Part shown: positions 7,490 to 14,601 of the stretch, one piece after another
How positions within the stretch are numbered: the stretch's first letter is position 1
How the letters are laid out: every line of letters begins with the position of its first letter
Assembly (NCBI GenBank): GCA_036653715.1
Contig: JAVVTL010000033.1
Coordinates: forward strand, 1 to 17,743
Length of the DNA: 17,743 nt
Direction: 5' to 3'
DNA from: Scatomorpha sp036653715
GTDB lineage: Bacteria; Bacillota; Clostridia; Oscillospirales; Oscillospiraceae
The notes under the pieces: model-generated
The model's input: only the letters and a program-made list of their open reading frames with translations
The model's database searches: none
What the model was told of the DNA's origin: nothing
Translations under genes and position numbers: made by a program

Positions 7490-8007
7490 AGCTCACAACC
7501 GCAAGTATAATAACACTTTTCCGCATCGCCATGATTCCCGTCGTCCTTGTGCTCCTGTACCTCAATTTCCCGGGGCATATGTACTGGGCGCTCGGCGTTT
7601 TCGTGCTCGCCTCGGCATCGGATTTTGTCGACGGCTACATAGCCCGCCACTACAACCAAGTCTCCAACTTCGGAAAATTCCTTGACCCTCTCGCGGACAA
7701 GATGCTCGTCATCTCCGTCATGTGCGTGCTGCTGGACTGGGACCTCTTTCCGGCTTGGGTGCTCGTCATCGTTTTGGTGCGCGAGTTTGCCGTGACCGGC
7801 CTGCGCCTCGTCGCGGTCGAGGGCGGCAAGGTCATCGCCGCCGCGTGGTCCGGCAAAATCAAAACCGCCTCCACCATGGTCTGCCTTGTCCTCATGCTCC
7901 TGCCCATCCCGACCTGGCTTAACACCGCCTGCTGGGCAATCATCCTCCTCACCACCGCCTATTCCGGCATCGAATACTTCGCCAAAAACACCGAAGTCTT
8001 CAAATAA
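7486..8007 (+). CDS. pgsA: CDP-diacylglycerol--glycerol-3-phosphate 3-phosphatidyltransferase PgsA
   Basis: PgsA is an integral membrane enzyme that makes phosphatidylglycerolphosphate from CDP-diacylglycerol and glycerol-3-phosphate, the committed step to phosphatidylglycerol and cardiolipin. The CDP-alcohol phosphotransferase signature is complete: D46, D49-G50, A53-R54, G63, D67 and D71. Several hydrophobic segments (near 8-26, 32-46, 73-100, 127-160) fit the family. At 173 residues it has normal length. It starts inside the last codons of rimO (ATGA overlap). The second assembly gap begins 6 nt after the stop, so whatever normally follows (cinA in many Firmicutes) cannot be judged. Confidence 0.94.
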   Translation: MKLTTASIITLFRIAMIPVVLVLLYLNFPGHMYWALGVFVLASASDFVDGYIARHYNQVSNFGKFLDPLADKMLVISVMCVLLDWDLFPAWVLVIVLVREFAVTGLRLVAVEGGKVIAAAWSGKIKTASTMVCLVLMLLPIPTWLNTACWAIILLTTAYSGIEYFAKNTEVFK

Positions 8008-8013
8008 AACCCG

Positions 8014-8113
8014 NNNNNNNNNNNNNNNNNNNNNNNNNNNNNNNNNNNNNNNNNNNNNNNNNNNNNNNNNNNNNNNNNNNNNNNNNNNNNNNNNNNNNNN
8101 NNNNNNNNNNNNN
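8014..8113. other. Assembly gap (100 N)
   Basis: A second run of exactly 100 N, between the pgsA stop and the terminator of the convergent XRE regulator gene. Its true length is unknown, so extra genes could be hidden here. A long inverted repeat begins 9 nt to its right, and such hairpins often break short-read assemblies. Confidence 0.97.
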
Positions 8114-8121
8114 GATTCCCA

Positions 8122-8172
8122 ATAAACAAACAGGTACCGCCACGTTCTGTGGGGCGGTACCTGTTTGTTTAT
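8122..8172 (-). terminator. Terminator of the XRE regulator gene, possibly bidirectional
   Basis: A perfect 20-bp inverted repeat has arms at 8122-8141 and 8153-8172 and an 11-nt loop. The core of the arms is CAGGTACCGCC/GGCGGTACCTG. On the minus strand the stem starts on the last base of the regulator's TGA stop codon, and the distal side is U-rich (TTTGTTTATT). On the plus strand it could also stop transcription arriving from pgsA through the gap, since it ends in TTTGTTTAT. Confidence 0.8.
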
Positions 8173-9467
8173 CAGCCCTGCTGTGGGCTTGGGGCGAGGG
8201 GCTTTGGGTTGTCAAGGGCTAACTCGGGGGTTCTTGGGGCGGAATCCGAGAATTCAAGTCTGCCGTCCTCTCCCAAAGTATACGCGCCATATGAGATGAC
8301 GTAGCGGCGCTCAAAGCTGTCCGTACCGATGGCGGCTATCTCGAGACTATCACCCGTGAGAAGACCGTCGAGGCAAGTTAGCGGAAGCTTGGCGGTGAAG
8401 CCGTATTCTCCGAAGACCTCGCCCGGGTACACGCTCTCGTCACTCGCCTTGCCGTCTATCAAAGCTCCCTCGGCTGACGCGCACTCCTTGCCGTTCAGCC
8501 AGATTTGAAACTCCACGGCGTCTATCGTGACCTCCGTCACTTTGTCCCAAGGCAAGCGGCTGCTTATCCCTACGCTGAAATCGTAGCCGTTCGGATACTT
8601 CTCCAGCAGCGCCTCGGGCTTATCGCACCAGAAGTATGTCCCAAAGCTGTCGAAATCACCCATAATATATGTGCCGTACAGCAAATCGCCGTACACCTGC
8701 AAAAGCTGGGTCTGCGCCGTATCCCCGTCGTGGAGCACGGCAGAGACGGTTATGGAGTTCGTAAGCCTGCAGCTTATCTCCCCCGAGAATTCGTGGCCCT
8801 CGCCCTCCTGCGGATACACCGAGACGACACCCTCGCCGCAGTCGGCGATTAGCTCCACGGTCAATCCGGCGGTATAGGTGCGCGGCGTCAGCGTCACTGT
8901 AAAGGCAGTGGTTCCCGCCTTCAGATCCTTTGAGGTATTCTCAACCGAATAGTCCGCAAGCATGGAATTCTGAGCCTTCAGAATCTCCTCGACGCGGGAG
9001 GCTATGCCGTACTCCTGCTGGGACATACGGACGGTTATATTGCTGAGCTGGTTTTCAAGATTCTTCTGCTTTTCCGAAACCGATTTCAGGCTTCCCAAGA
9101 GATTTGCGCCAAAGATTATCAGCCCGAGCGCGAGCAGGACGGCAACGGCGACCTTCGCCTTTTTGTGCCCGACGGGCGCGGACGGCGGCCTTGCTTCGAT
9201 ATAGCGCCGCGCTATTTCCTCCGCCATTTGGAGCTGCTCGGGGCTCAGCTCGCCGGCGGCGCCGCGCTCCTCCTCAATCCCGAGTATCCAGCCCACGGTG
9301 ACGCCATAGAGCTTTCCCATCGCGACGAGCTTTTCCACGTCCGGCAGACTGCTGCCCGCCTCCCACTTTGATATCGCCTGGCGCGAGACGCCGAGCGCCT
9401 CGCCGAAGGCCTCCTGTGACAGGCCTTTTTCCTTTCGCAGCGCCGTGATACGCTCTCCTGTTGTCAC
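8172..9467 (-). CDS. Membrane-anchored XRE-family transcriptional regulator with extracytoplasmic domain
   Basis: The N-terminal 60 residues are a clear Cro/C1-type helix-turn-helix (ERITALRKEKGLSQ, then LGVSRQAISKWEAG). A charged linker follows, then one transmembrane segment near 105-124 (VAVAVLLALGLIIFGANLL), a short predicted coiled coil (about 127-150) and roughly 280 residues that would lie outside the membrane. That outer part looks beta-rich and I do not recognise its domains. The topology suggests a one-component sensor that binds DNA while tethered to the membrane. The start is the GTG at 9467, with AAGAGGTG 6 nt upstream; ATG codons at 9473 and 9485 are alternatives, but the first is too close to that site and the second coincides with the predicted transcription start. 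Target genes and ligand are unknown. Confidence 0.8.
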   Translation of the reverse strand: MTTGERITALRKEKGLSQEAFGEALGVSRQAISKWEAGSSLPDVEKLVAMGKLYGVTVGWILGIEEERGAAGELSPEQLQMAEEIARRYIEARPPSAPVGHKKAKVAVAVLLALGLIIFGANLLGSLKSVSEKQKNLENQLSNITVRMSQQEYGIASRVEEILKAQNSMLADYSVENTSKDLKAGTTAFTVTLTPRTYTAGLTVELIADCGEGVVSVYPQEGEGHEFSGEISCRLTNSITVSAVLHDGDTAQTQLLQVYGDLLYGTYIMGDFDSFGTYFWCDKPEALLEKYPNGYDFSVGISSRLPWDKVTEVTIDAVEFQIWLNGKECASAEGALIDGKASDESVYPGEVFGEYGFTAKLPLTCLDGLLTGDSLEIAAIGTDSFERRYVISYGAYTLGEDGRLEFSDSAPRTPELALDNPKPLAPSPQQG

Positions 9468-9491
9468 GGTCATCACCTCTTTCATGCCTAC

Positions 9492-9520
9492 AGAATATCG
9501 CAAAAGGGCCGAACTGTCTA
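9492..9520 (-). promoter_or_regulatory. Promoter of the XRE regulator, embedded in the icd terminator
   Basis: On the minus strand a -35-like TAGACA (9520-9515) and a -10-like TATTCT (9497-9492) are separated by exactly 17 nt. The -35 box lies inside the loop and upper stem of the icd terminator hairpin. The predicted start is near 9485, leaving a leader of about 18 nt with the ribosome binding site. The boxes match the consensus at 5/6 and 4/6 positions. Confidence 0.5.
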
Positions 9521-9532
9521 CCAGTCGGCCCT
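9501..9532 (-). terminator. Rho-independent terminator of the aconitase-icd operon
   Basis: On the minus strand AGGGCCGA (9532-9525) pairs with TCGGCCCT (9512-9505), with a further CTG/CAG pair extending the stem, and is followed by TTTTG. It lies 33 nt after the icd stop codon. Confidence 0.75.
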
Positions 9533-9564
9533 GCCAATTTGTCAACCTGCGGTTGCGCCGCCGA

Positions 9565-10770
9565 TTACAGCGTATTTTCGAGCCGCTCGCGGACCGCCTT
9601 GATGAAGCCCACGGTGTCCGGCACGTCTATGACCGGTATGTCGCAGAGGGGGGCCAAGTCCTTCGTCATGATTCCCGCCTCGATGGTGTCCGTGCAGGCG
9701 CGCTCGAGCCGCTTTGCAAAGGCCGAAAGCTCGGCATTTCCGTCCAGCTCGCCGCGCTTGCAGAGTGCGCCCGTCCACGCAAATATAGTCGCCACCGGGT
9801 TTGTCGAGGTCTTTTCGCCCGAGCGATAGCGATACCAGTGGCGCGTCACCGTGCCATGCGCCGCCTCGTACTCAAAGCAGCCGTCCGGCGAGACTAAGAC
9901 GCTCGTCATCATGGCAAGACTGCCAAAGGCGGAGGAGACCATGTCGCTCATCACGTCGCCGTCGTAGTTCTTGAGCGCCCAAACAAAGCCGCCCTTCGAG
10001 CGCATCGCCCGCGCCACGGCGTCGTCAATCAGCGTGTAGAAGTAGACAAGCCCCGCCGCTTCAAACGCCGCGCGGTATTCCGCCTCAAAGACCTCATTGA
10101 ACACGTCGCGGAAAAGGCCGTCGTATTTTTTGGCGATGGTGTCCTTTGCGGAGAACCAGAGGTCCTGATGCACGGACAGCGCATAGGCAAAGCAGGAGCG
10201 GGCAAAGGAGGTGACCGAGCCGTCAAGGTTATACTGCCCCTGCAAAACGCCTGCACCCGCGAAATCGCATATCGGCACGCGCGTCTCGCCCCGCCCGTCG
10301 GTGAAGACAAGCTCCGCGCGGCCCGCGCCCTCCACGCGGTATTCCGCCGCCTTGTAGAGGTCGCCAAAGGCGTGGCGGGCTATGGTTATCGGCTCGCGCC
10401 ACGTTGACACCGCGGGGCGGATGCAGCCCGTCAGAATCGGCGCACGAAAGACCGTGCCGTCCAGCGCGGCGCGGATTGTGCCGTTCGGGCTTTTCCACAT
10501 CTCTGTCAGGGCGTATTCCTCCACCCTGCCCGCATTCGGGGTTATTGTAGCGCATTTAACGCCCACTTTAAGGCGCTTTATTGCCTCTGCCGCCTCGTGC
10601 GTCACCACATCACCCGTGTCATCCCTGTTTGGGAGGCCGAGGTCGTAGTATTCCGTCGAAAGCTCGATAAAGGGCAGCAGCAGCTCGGCCTTCACCATGC
10701 GCCATATGACGCGGGTCATCTCGTCGCCGTCCATCTCCACGATGGGCGTCGGCATTTTTATCTTGCTCAT
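9565..10770 (-). CDS. icd: NADP-dependent isocitrate dehydrogenase (eukaryotic-like homodimeric type)
   Basis: It oxidatively decarboxylates isocitrate to 2-oxoglutarate, producing NADPH. The 401-residue protein aligns by eye with the IDH1/IDH2-like subfamily, not with E. coli Icd: SPNGTIR (94-100), R109, R132 in ARHAFGD, Y139, K209, LIDD (247-250), NYDGDVMSD (268-276) and AAHGTVTRHW (303-312). The RH pair (310-311) matches the residues that bind the NADP 2'-phosphate in human IDH1, so NADP use is expected. The start is the ATG at 10770, with AGGAGG (10784-10779) 8 nt upstream, overlapping the aconitase stop as ATGA; an in-frame upstream start at 10791 would have no such site. It is the second gene of the operon and is followed by a terminator. 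Confidence 0.95.
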   Translation of the reverse strand: MSKIKMPTPIVEMDGDEMTRVIWRMVKAELLLPFIELSTEYYDLGLPNRDDTGDVVTHEAAEAIKRLKVGVKCATITPNAGRVEEYALTEMWKSPNGTIRAALDGTVFRAPILTGCIRPAVSTWREPITIARHAFGDLYKAAEYRVEGAGRAELVFTDGRGETRVPICDFAGAGVLQGQYNLDGSVTSFARSCFAYALSVHQDLWFSAKDTIAKKYDGLFRDVFNEVFEAEYRAAFEAAGLVYFYTLIDDAVARAMRSKGGFVWALKNYDGDVMSDMVSSAFGSLAMMTSVLVSPDGCFEYEAAHGTVTRHWYRYRSGEKTSTNPVATIFAWTGALCKRGELDGNAELSAFAKRLERACTDTIEAGIMTKDLAPLCDIPVIDVPDTVGFIKAVRERLENTL

Positions 10771-12959
10771 TTGCCGCGCCTCCTGTACCAATTCATCATG
10801 CAGCCGTCCAAAATTATCTCTCGCTCACCGGCTGAAAGCCCTGCGATTGAATATGTTATGTTAACTATTTTGTCCCCGTGCAGCGCGAGCGCCGATATGC
10901 TCTCCGCGCCTGCGGATATGGCGCTTCGGACGGCGGGAAGGAGTATCACATCGCCGACCTCGAGGCCGAAATCCGCGCCCTGCCCGAGCCGAAGGGGGAG
11001 CATTCCCCAGTTGACGCAGTTGGAGCGGTAGCGTTTTGTCGCAAACTCGCGGCATATGTTGGCACTGCCGCCGAGCACGCGCTGGCAGGAGGCCGCCTGC
11101 TCCCTTGCGGAGCCGTCTCCCGGCATGTTGGCATAGATAACCGAGCCGACGCCTGTTTGCGTTATGTCAACTTCGCAACCGAATTTCGCGAGTATCTCCG
11201 CGCATTGCGCCTCGCTTGTGCGCGCCGCCGCCTTTGCCCGCGCGACATAGCCCGGGTCGCGGCGGGAGAGGGTGAATTCCGCAAGCCGCAGGGGATTTGA
11301 GCGATATGAGGAGGTCTCGCCCGAGGGGATAAGCTCGTCCGTCGTGGTGACGGGGTCGTCGATGACGCTGCAAACGTGCAGGAGCAGATTCTCCGGCAGG
11401 GCGGGAATTTCCGGCCAGGGGATGATATTGGGGCCGAAGCGCAGCTCCGCGTCCGGCTCCGGCTTTCCCAAGCCGTTGTAGACGCGTTTTTCGTAAACTC
11501 CCGCGCTGAATTCGCGCCTTGCGGCGAGCGGCTCGACGTAATCCACCTCCGCCGCAGAGGTGACTATGCCGCCGTTTAAGGCGGTCGCCGCTATCGAGCG
11601 CGCGTCCATGAGGATTACGCCCGCCGACTGTCCCTCCGCGGGTCTTGCCCCCTCGCGGCTCGGGAAATTCCGCGTCGTATGGCGGACGGAGAGCGCGCCG
11701 TTCGCGGGAGTCTCCCCCGCGCCGAAGCAGGGGCCGCAGAAGCAGGGCTTCATCAAAGCCCCCGCCTCAAGCAGCGTCCGCGACGCGCCGGAGGCCATAA
11801 GCTCAAGCTCAACGGGGACGCTCGGCGGATACACGGAGAGCGAGAAGCCGCCGTTGCCGATTGAGCCGCCCGAGAGGATTGCCGCCGCCGCCGCGACGTT
11901 GTCGAACATTCCGCCGGCACAGCCCGCGATTATGCCCTGTTCGGTGGCAAGCCTGCCGTTTTTGAGCTTGTCGCAGAGGCTAAGGGTCATGTCCTTCTCT
12001 GCCGCCTCGCGCTCGCAGGAACGCAGGATGTCGCCCGCGTTCGCGCAAAGCTCGCGGATTGTATAGGCCTTGGAGGGATGGAATGGCAGCGCCGCCATCG
12101 GCTCGATTTTCGAGAGGTCAATTTCAATTACGGCGTCGTAGCCCGCGCCCTCCGCAAGCTGCATGGCTTTGTAGTCCCCCGCCCTGTTGTGGGTGACATA
12201 ATATTCCTCAACCGCTTCATCTGTCGTCCAAATTGAGGACAAACACGCGGTTTCGGTTGACATAACATCTATGCCTATGCGGAAGTCCATTGGCAGCTTT
12301 TCGACGCCCGGGCCGCCAAATTCGAGGATTTTGTTCTTGACAAAGCCGCTTTGGTAGACGGCGGCGCAGAGCGCGAGGGCGACGTCGTGCGGGCCGACGC
12401 CATGGCTCGGCGAGCCTTTGAGCCAAACCAAAACCACCTCCGGAGGGACGAGGTCATAGCCGTCACTCAGGAGCTGGCGGACGATTTCCGGCCCGCCCTC
12501 GCCGAAGCCCATGGTGCCAAGGGCGCCATAGCGCGTGTGGCTGTCGCTGCCGAGAATCATGCGGCCGCAGCCGGACATGACCTCGCGCGCGTATTGATGT
12601 ATGACCGCCATGTTCGCGGGGACATATATGCCGCCGAACTTCACGCAGGCGGAGAGGCCGAAGGCGTGGTCGTCCTCGTTTATGGTGCCGCCCACGGCGC
12701 AGAGGCTGTTGTGGCAGTTTGTGAGAACATACGGCACGGGAAAGCGCGTCATGCCCGAGGCCATCGCCGTTTGGATGACGCCGACATAGGTTATATCGTG
12801 TGAGATAAGGCTGTCAAAGCGCAGGGACATGCGCTTTTCGCCCCGCGCCGTCTCGTGCGCGCGTAATATGGTATAGGCGAGGGTGCGCTCTCTGTCCCCC
12901 TCGCCGGGGACGGGCACGCCGCCCTTTATCGTGACCTTTGAGGCTGTCGGCTTTATCAT
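10767..12959 (-). CDS. Aconitase-family hydratase (YbhJ-like), probable aconitate hydratase
   Basis: Aconitase isomerises citrate to isocitrate using a [4Fe-4S] cluster. The protein (730 residues from the ATG at 12959) has the family substrate-loop GSDSHTRYGALGTMGFGEGG, three candidate cluster ligands C347 (AGCAGG) and C408/C411 (PCFCGPC), and a C-terminal swivel domain with GDGSAREQA and RSNCVNWGMLPL. The overall pattern resembles the YbhJ branch (annotated 'putative hydratase' in E. coli) more than AcnA or AcnB. Its overlap with icd and its position opposite citrate synthase argue that here it is the working TCA aconitase. Starts at 12965 (ATG) or 12968 (GTG) are possible; 12959 has AAAGAG at better spacing. 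Confidence 0.88.
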   Translation of the reverse strand: MIKPTASKVTIKGGVPVPGEGDRERTLAYTILRAHETARGEKRMSLRFDSLISHDITYVGVIQTAMASGMTRFPVPYVLTNCHNSLCAVGGTINEDDHAFGLSACVKFGGIYVPANMAVIHQYAREVMSGCGRMILGSDSHTRYGALGTMGFGEGGPEIVRQLLSDGYDLVPPEVVLVWLKGSPSHGVGPHDVALALCAAVYQSGFVKNKILEFGGPGVEKLPMDFRIGIDVMSTETACLSSIWTTDEAVEEYYVTHNRAGDYKAMQLAEGAGYDAVIEIDLSKIEPMAALPFHPSKAYTIRELCANAGDILRSCEREAAEKDMTLSLCDKLKNGRLATEQGIIAGCAGGMFDNVAAAAAILSGGSIGNGGFSLSVYPPSVPVELELMASGASRTLLEAGALMKPCFCGPCFGAGETPANGALSVRHTTRNFPSREGARPAEGQSAGVILMDARSIAATALNGGIVTSAAEVDYVEPLAARREFSAGVYEKRVYNGLGKPEPDAELRFGPNIIPWPEIPALPENLLLHVCSVIDDPVTTTDELIPSGETSSYRSNPLRLAEFTLSRRDPGYVARAKAAARTSEAQCAEILAKFGCEVDITQTGVGSVIYANMPGDGSAREQAASCQRVLGGSANICREFATKRYRSNCVNWGMLPLRLGQGADFGLEVGDVILLPAVRSAISAGAESISALALHGDKIVNITYSIAGLSAGEREIILDGCMMNWYRRRGK

Positions 12960-12988
12960 CTGCATCACTCTTTCAAAATGTTAATGCG

Positions 12989-13016
12989 AGTATAGCATAC
13001 TCTCAAATATTTTCAA
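12989..13016 (-). promoter_or_regulatory. Promoter of the aconitase-icd operon with an overlapping palindrome
   Basis: On the minus strand TTGAAA (13016-13011), a 16-nt spacer and TATACT (12994-12989), preceded by TGC (extended -10), form a strong sigma-A-type promoter. A perfect dyad GAGTAT-AGC-ATACTC (12988-13002) covers the -10 box and extended element, which is where a repressor would act. Confidence 0.72.
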
Positions 13017-13020
13017 GTTA

Positions 13021-13120
13021 TTTGCAGGATTTTATGTTTACATTTGCATATTTCCACAAAAAATAGCGATATTGCAGCTTAATCGCATATATTTTGCATG
13101 TTATATTTTTATCTCTTGCA
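13021..13120. repeat. TTTGCA motif cluster in the aconitase/citrate synthase divergent region
   Basis: TTTGCA occurs at 13021, 13043 and 13093, and CTTGCA at 13115. The spacing is 22, 50 and 22 nt, so two 22-nt-spaced pairs make a loose direct repeat of about 33 nt, offset by 72 nt (about 23 of 33 positions identical by eye). An imperfect dyad GCGAT-N11-ATCGC (13066-13086) lies between the pairs. These may be regulator sites or chance in AT-rich DNA. Confidence 0.4.
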
Positions 13121-13144
13121 TTTTGAGGTGACACATTCTATAAT
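13116..13144 (+). promoter_or_regulatory. Promoter of citrate synthase
   Basis: A consensus -10 TATAAT (13139-13144) lies 17 nt after TTGCAT (13116-13121), which is a modest -35. The start is expected near 13151, giving a leader of about 26 nt that contains the ribosome binding site GGGAGG (13162-13167). Confidence 0.65.
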
Positions 13145-13176
13145 AACAGCATTATTGAATCGGGAGGCTGCTTGAT

Positions 13177-14538
13177 ATGGATTTATCTGTCGACGTGCTG
13201 GGGGGCTATGTCTCCTCCCTCTGCGAGGATTTGCGCGACGAATACACCATCGGCTCCGAGTTTTACAAAAACCAAAACGTCAAGCGCGGCCTGCGCAACT
13301 CGGACGGCACCGGTGTCATGGCGGGCGTCACCCGAATCGGCAGCGTGCAGGGCTACTATATCGAGGACGGCGAGCGCGTCCCCATGCCCGGCCGCCTCTA
13401 CTACAGGGGCTACGACCTCATGGACATCGTAAACTCACACACGCGGGACGACACCTTCGGCTATGAGGAGGTCGCGTATCTTCTGCTCATGGGCAAGCTC
13501 CCCACGGCGGGGCAGTTTGAGCGCTTCAACGCCGTTTTGTCCTCTGCCCGCAGTCTGCCCGCCGGCTTCACGGAGGACATGATTCTAAAAGCGCCCAGCC
13601 GCGACGTGATGAATAAGCTGGCAAGAAGCGTGCTCTCCCTCTATTCCTACGACCCCTCGCCGGACGACGTCTCTATAGAAAACGTCGCGCGGCAGTCCAT
13701 AGAGCTTATCGGGCGCTTCCCCGTCATCGCCGCCAACGCCTACGCCGCGAAGCGGCATTACTTTGACGGCAAATCCCTATATCTTCACACCCCCGGCGAG
13801 GGGCTGTCTCTGTCCGAGAATTTTCTCCGCATGGCGAGGCAGGACAAGAGCTACACGCACGAGGAGGCGCGCCTGCTCGACCTCATGCTCATGGTTCACG
13901 CCGAGCACGGCGGCGGCAACAACTCCACCTTCGCCTGCCGCGTGCTCTCCTCCACGGGGACGGACACCTACAGCGCCATCGCCGCGGCTGTCGGCTCGCT
14001 CAAGGGCCCGCTCCACGGCGGTGCCAACGCACGGGTCATGGCAATGTTCCGCGACATCCGCGAGCACGTCCGCGACCTGCGCGACGACGATGAGCTTTCC
14101 GCCTATCTCCGCGCCATCCTGAGCGGCGAGGCGGGCGACGGCTCGGGCAAGCTCTACGGCATCGGCCACGCCGTCTACACCGTCTCCGACCCCCGCGCCG
14201 TGCTGCTCAAAAAATACGCCATGAAAATGGCGGAGGAGAGCGGACGCGGCGAGGACTTTCACCTTATGGAGCGCATTGAGCGCCTCGGCATACCGCTTGT
14301 CACCGAGCGCCGCTGCTCCGCGATTCCGATTTGCGCCAATGTGGATATGTACTCCGGCCTTGTCTACAGCATGCTCGGCATACCCGAGGAGCTTTACACG
14401 CCGCTCTTTGCCACTGCCCGCATAGCCGGCTGGTGCGCACACAGAATAGAGGAGCTTGTCTCCGGCGGACGCATCATGCGCCCCGCCTACCGCGCCGCCG
14501 TTTCAAGGCGCGACTACACCCCAATGTCCGAGCGCTGA
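13177..14538 (+). CDS. gltA: Citrate synthase
   Basis: It condenses oxaloacetate and acetyl-CoA to citrate, feeding the aconitase and Icd encoded divergently next door. The 453-residue protein has GRLYYRGYD (72-80), HAEHGGGNNSTF (241-252) and the catalytic triad: H280 in GPLHGGAN, H331 in GIGHAVYTVSDPR and D390 in NVDMYSG. The GHAVYTVSDPR form is closer to the mitochondrial-like motif than to the GHRVYKNYDPR seen in many bacterial enzymes, and fits the clostridial citrate synthase branch. About 60 N-terminal residues precede the conserved core. The ATG has GGGAGG 9 nt upstream. 2-Methylcitrate synthase is an alternative by family, but the gene context favours citrate. Confidence 0.94.
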   Translation: MDLSVDVLGGYVSSLCEDLRDEYTIGSEFYKNQNVKRGLRNSDGTGVMAGVTRIGSVQGYYIEDGERVPMPGRLYYRGYDLMDIVNSHTRDDTFGYEEVAYLLLMGKLPTAGQFERFNAVLSSARSLPAGFTEDMILKAPSRDVMNKLARSVLSLYSYDPSPDDVSIENVARQSIELIGRFPVIAANAYAAKRHYFDGKSLYLHTPGEGLSLSENFLRMARQDKSYTHEEARLLDLMLMVHAEHGGGNNSTFACRVLSSTGTDTYSAIAAAVGSLKGPLHGGANARVMAMFRDIREHVRDLRDDDELSAYLRAILSGEAGDGSGKLYGIGHAVYTVSDPRAVLLKKYAMKMAEESGRGEDFHLMERIERLGIPLVTERRCSAIPICANVDMYSGLVYSMLGIPEELYTPLFATARIAGWCAHRIEELVSGGRIMRPAYRAAVSRRDYTPMSER

Positions 14539-14565
14539 AAAACGCGGAGGAATTTTACGCGGTCA

Positions 14566-14594
14566 TTGCTATCATTGAAATGAAGTGGTACAAT
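14566..14594 (+). promoter_or_regulatory. Promoter of the pyridoxamine kinase gene, predicting a leaderless mRNA
   Basis: TTGCTA (14566-14571), a 17-nt spacer and TACAAT (14589-14594), with TG at 14586-14587 giving an extended -10. The -10 ends 7 nt before the ATG at 14602, so transcription should start at or one base before the start codon. No ribosome binding site precedes the ATG. Confidence 0.55.
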
Positions 14595-14601
14595 CTCAAG
14601 C

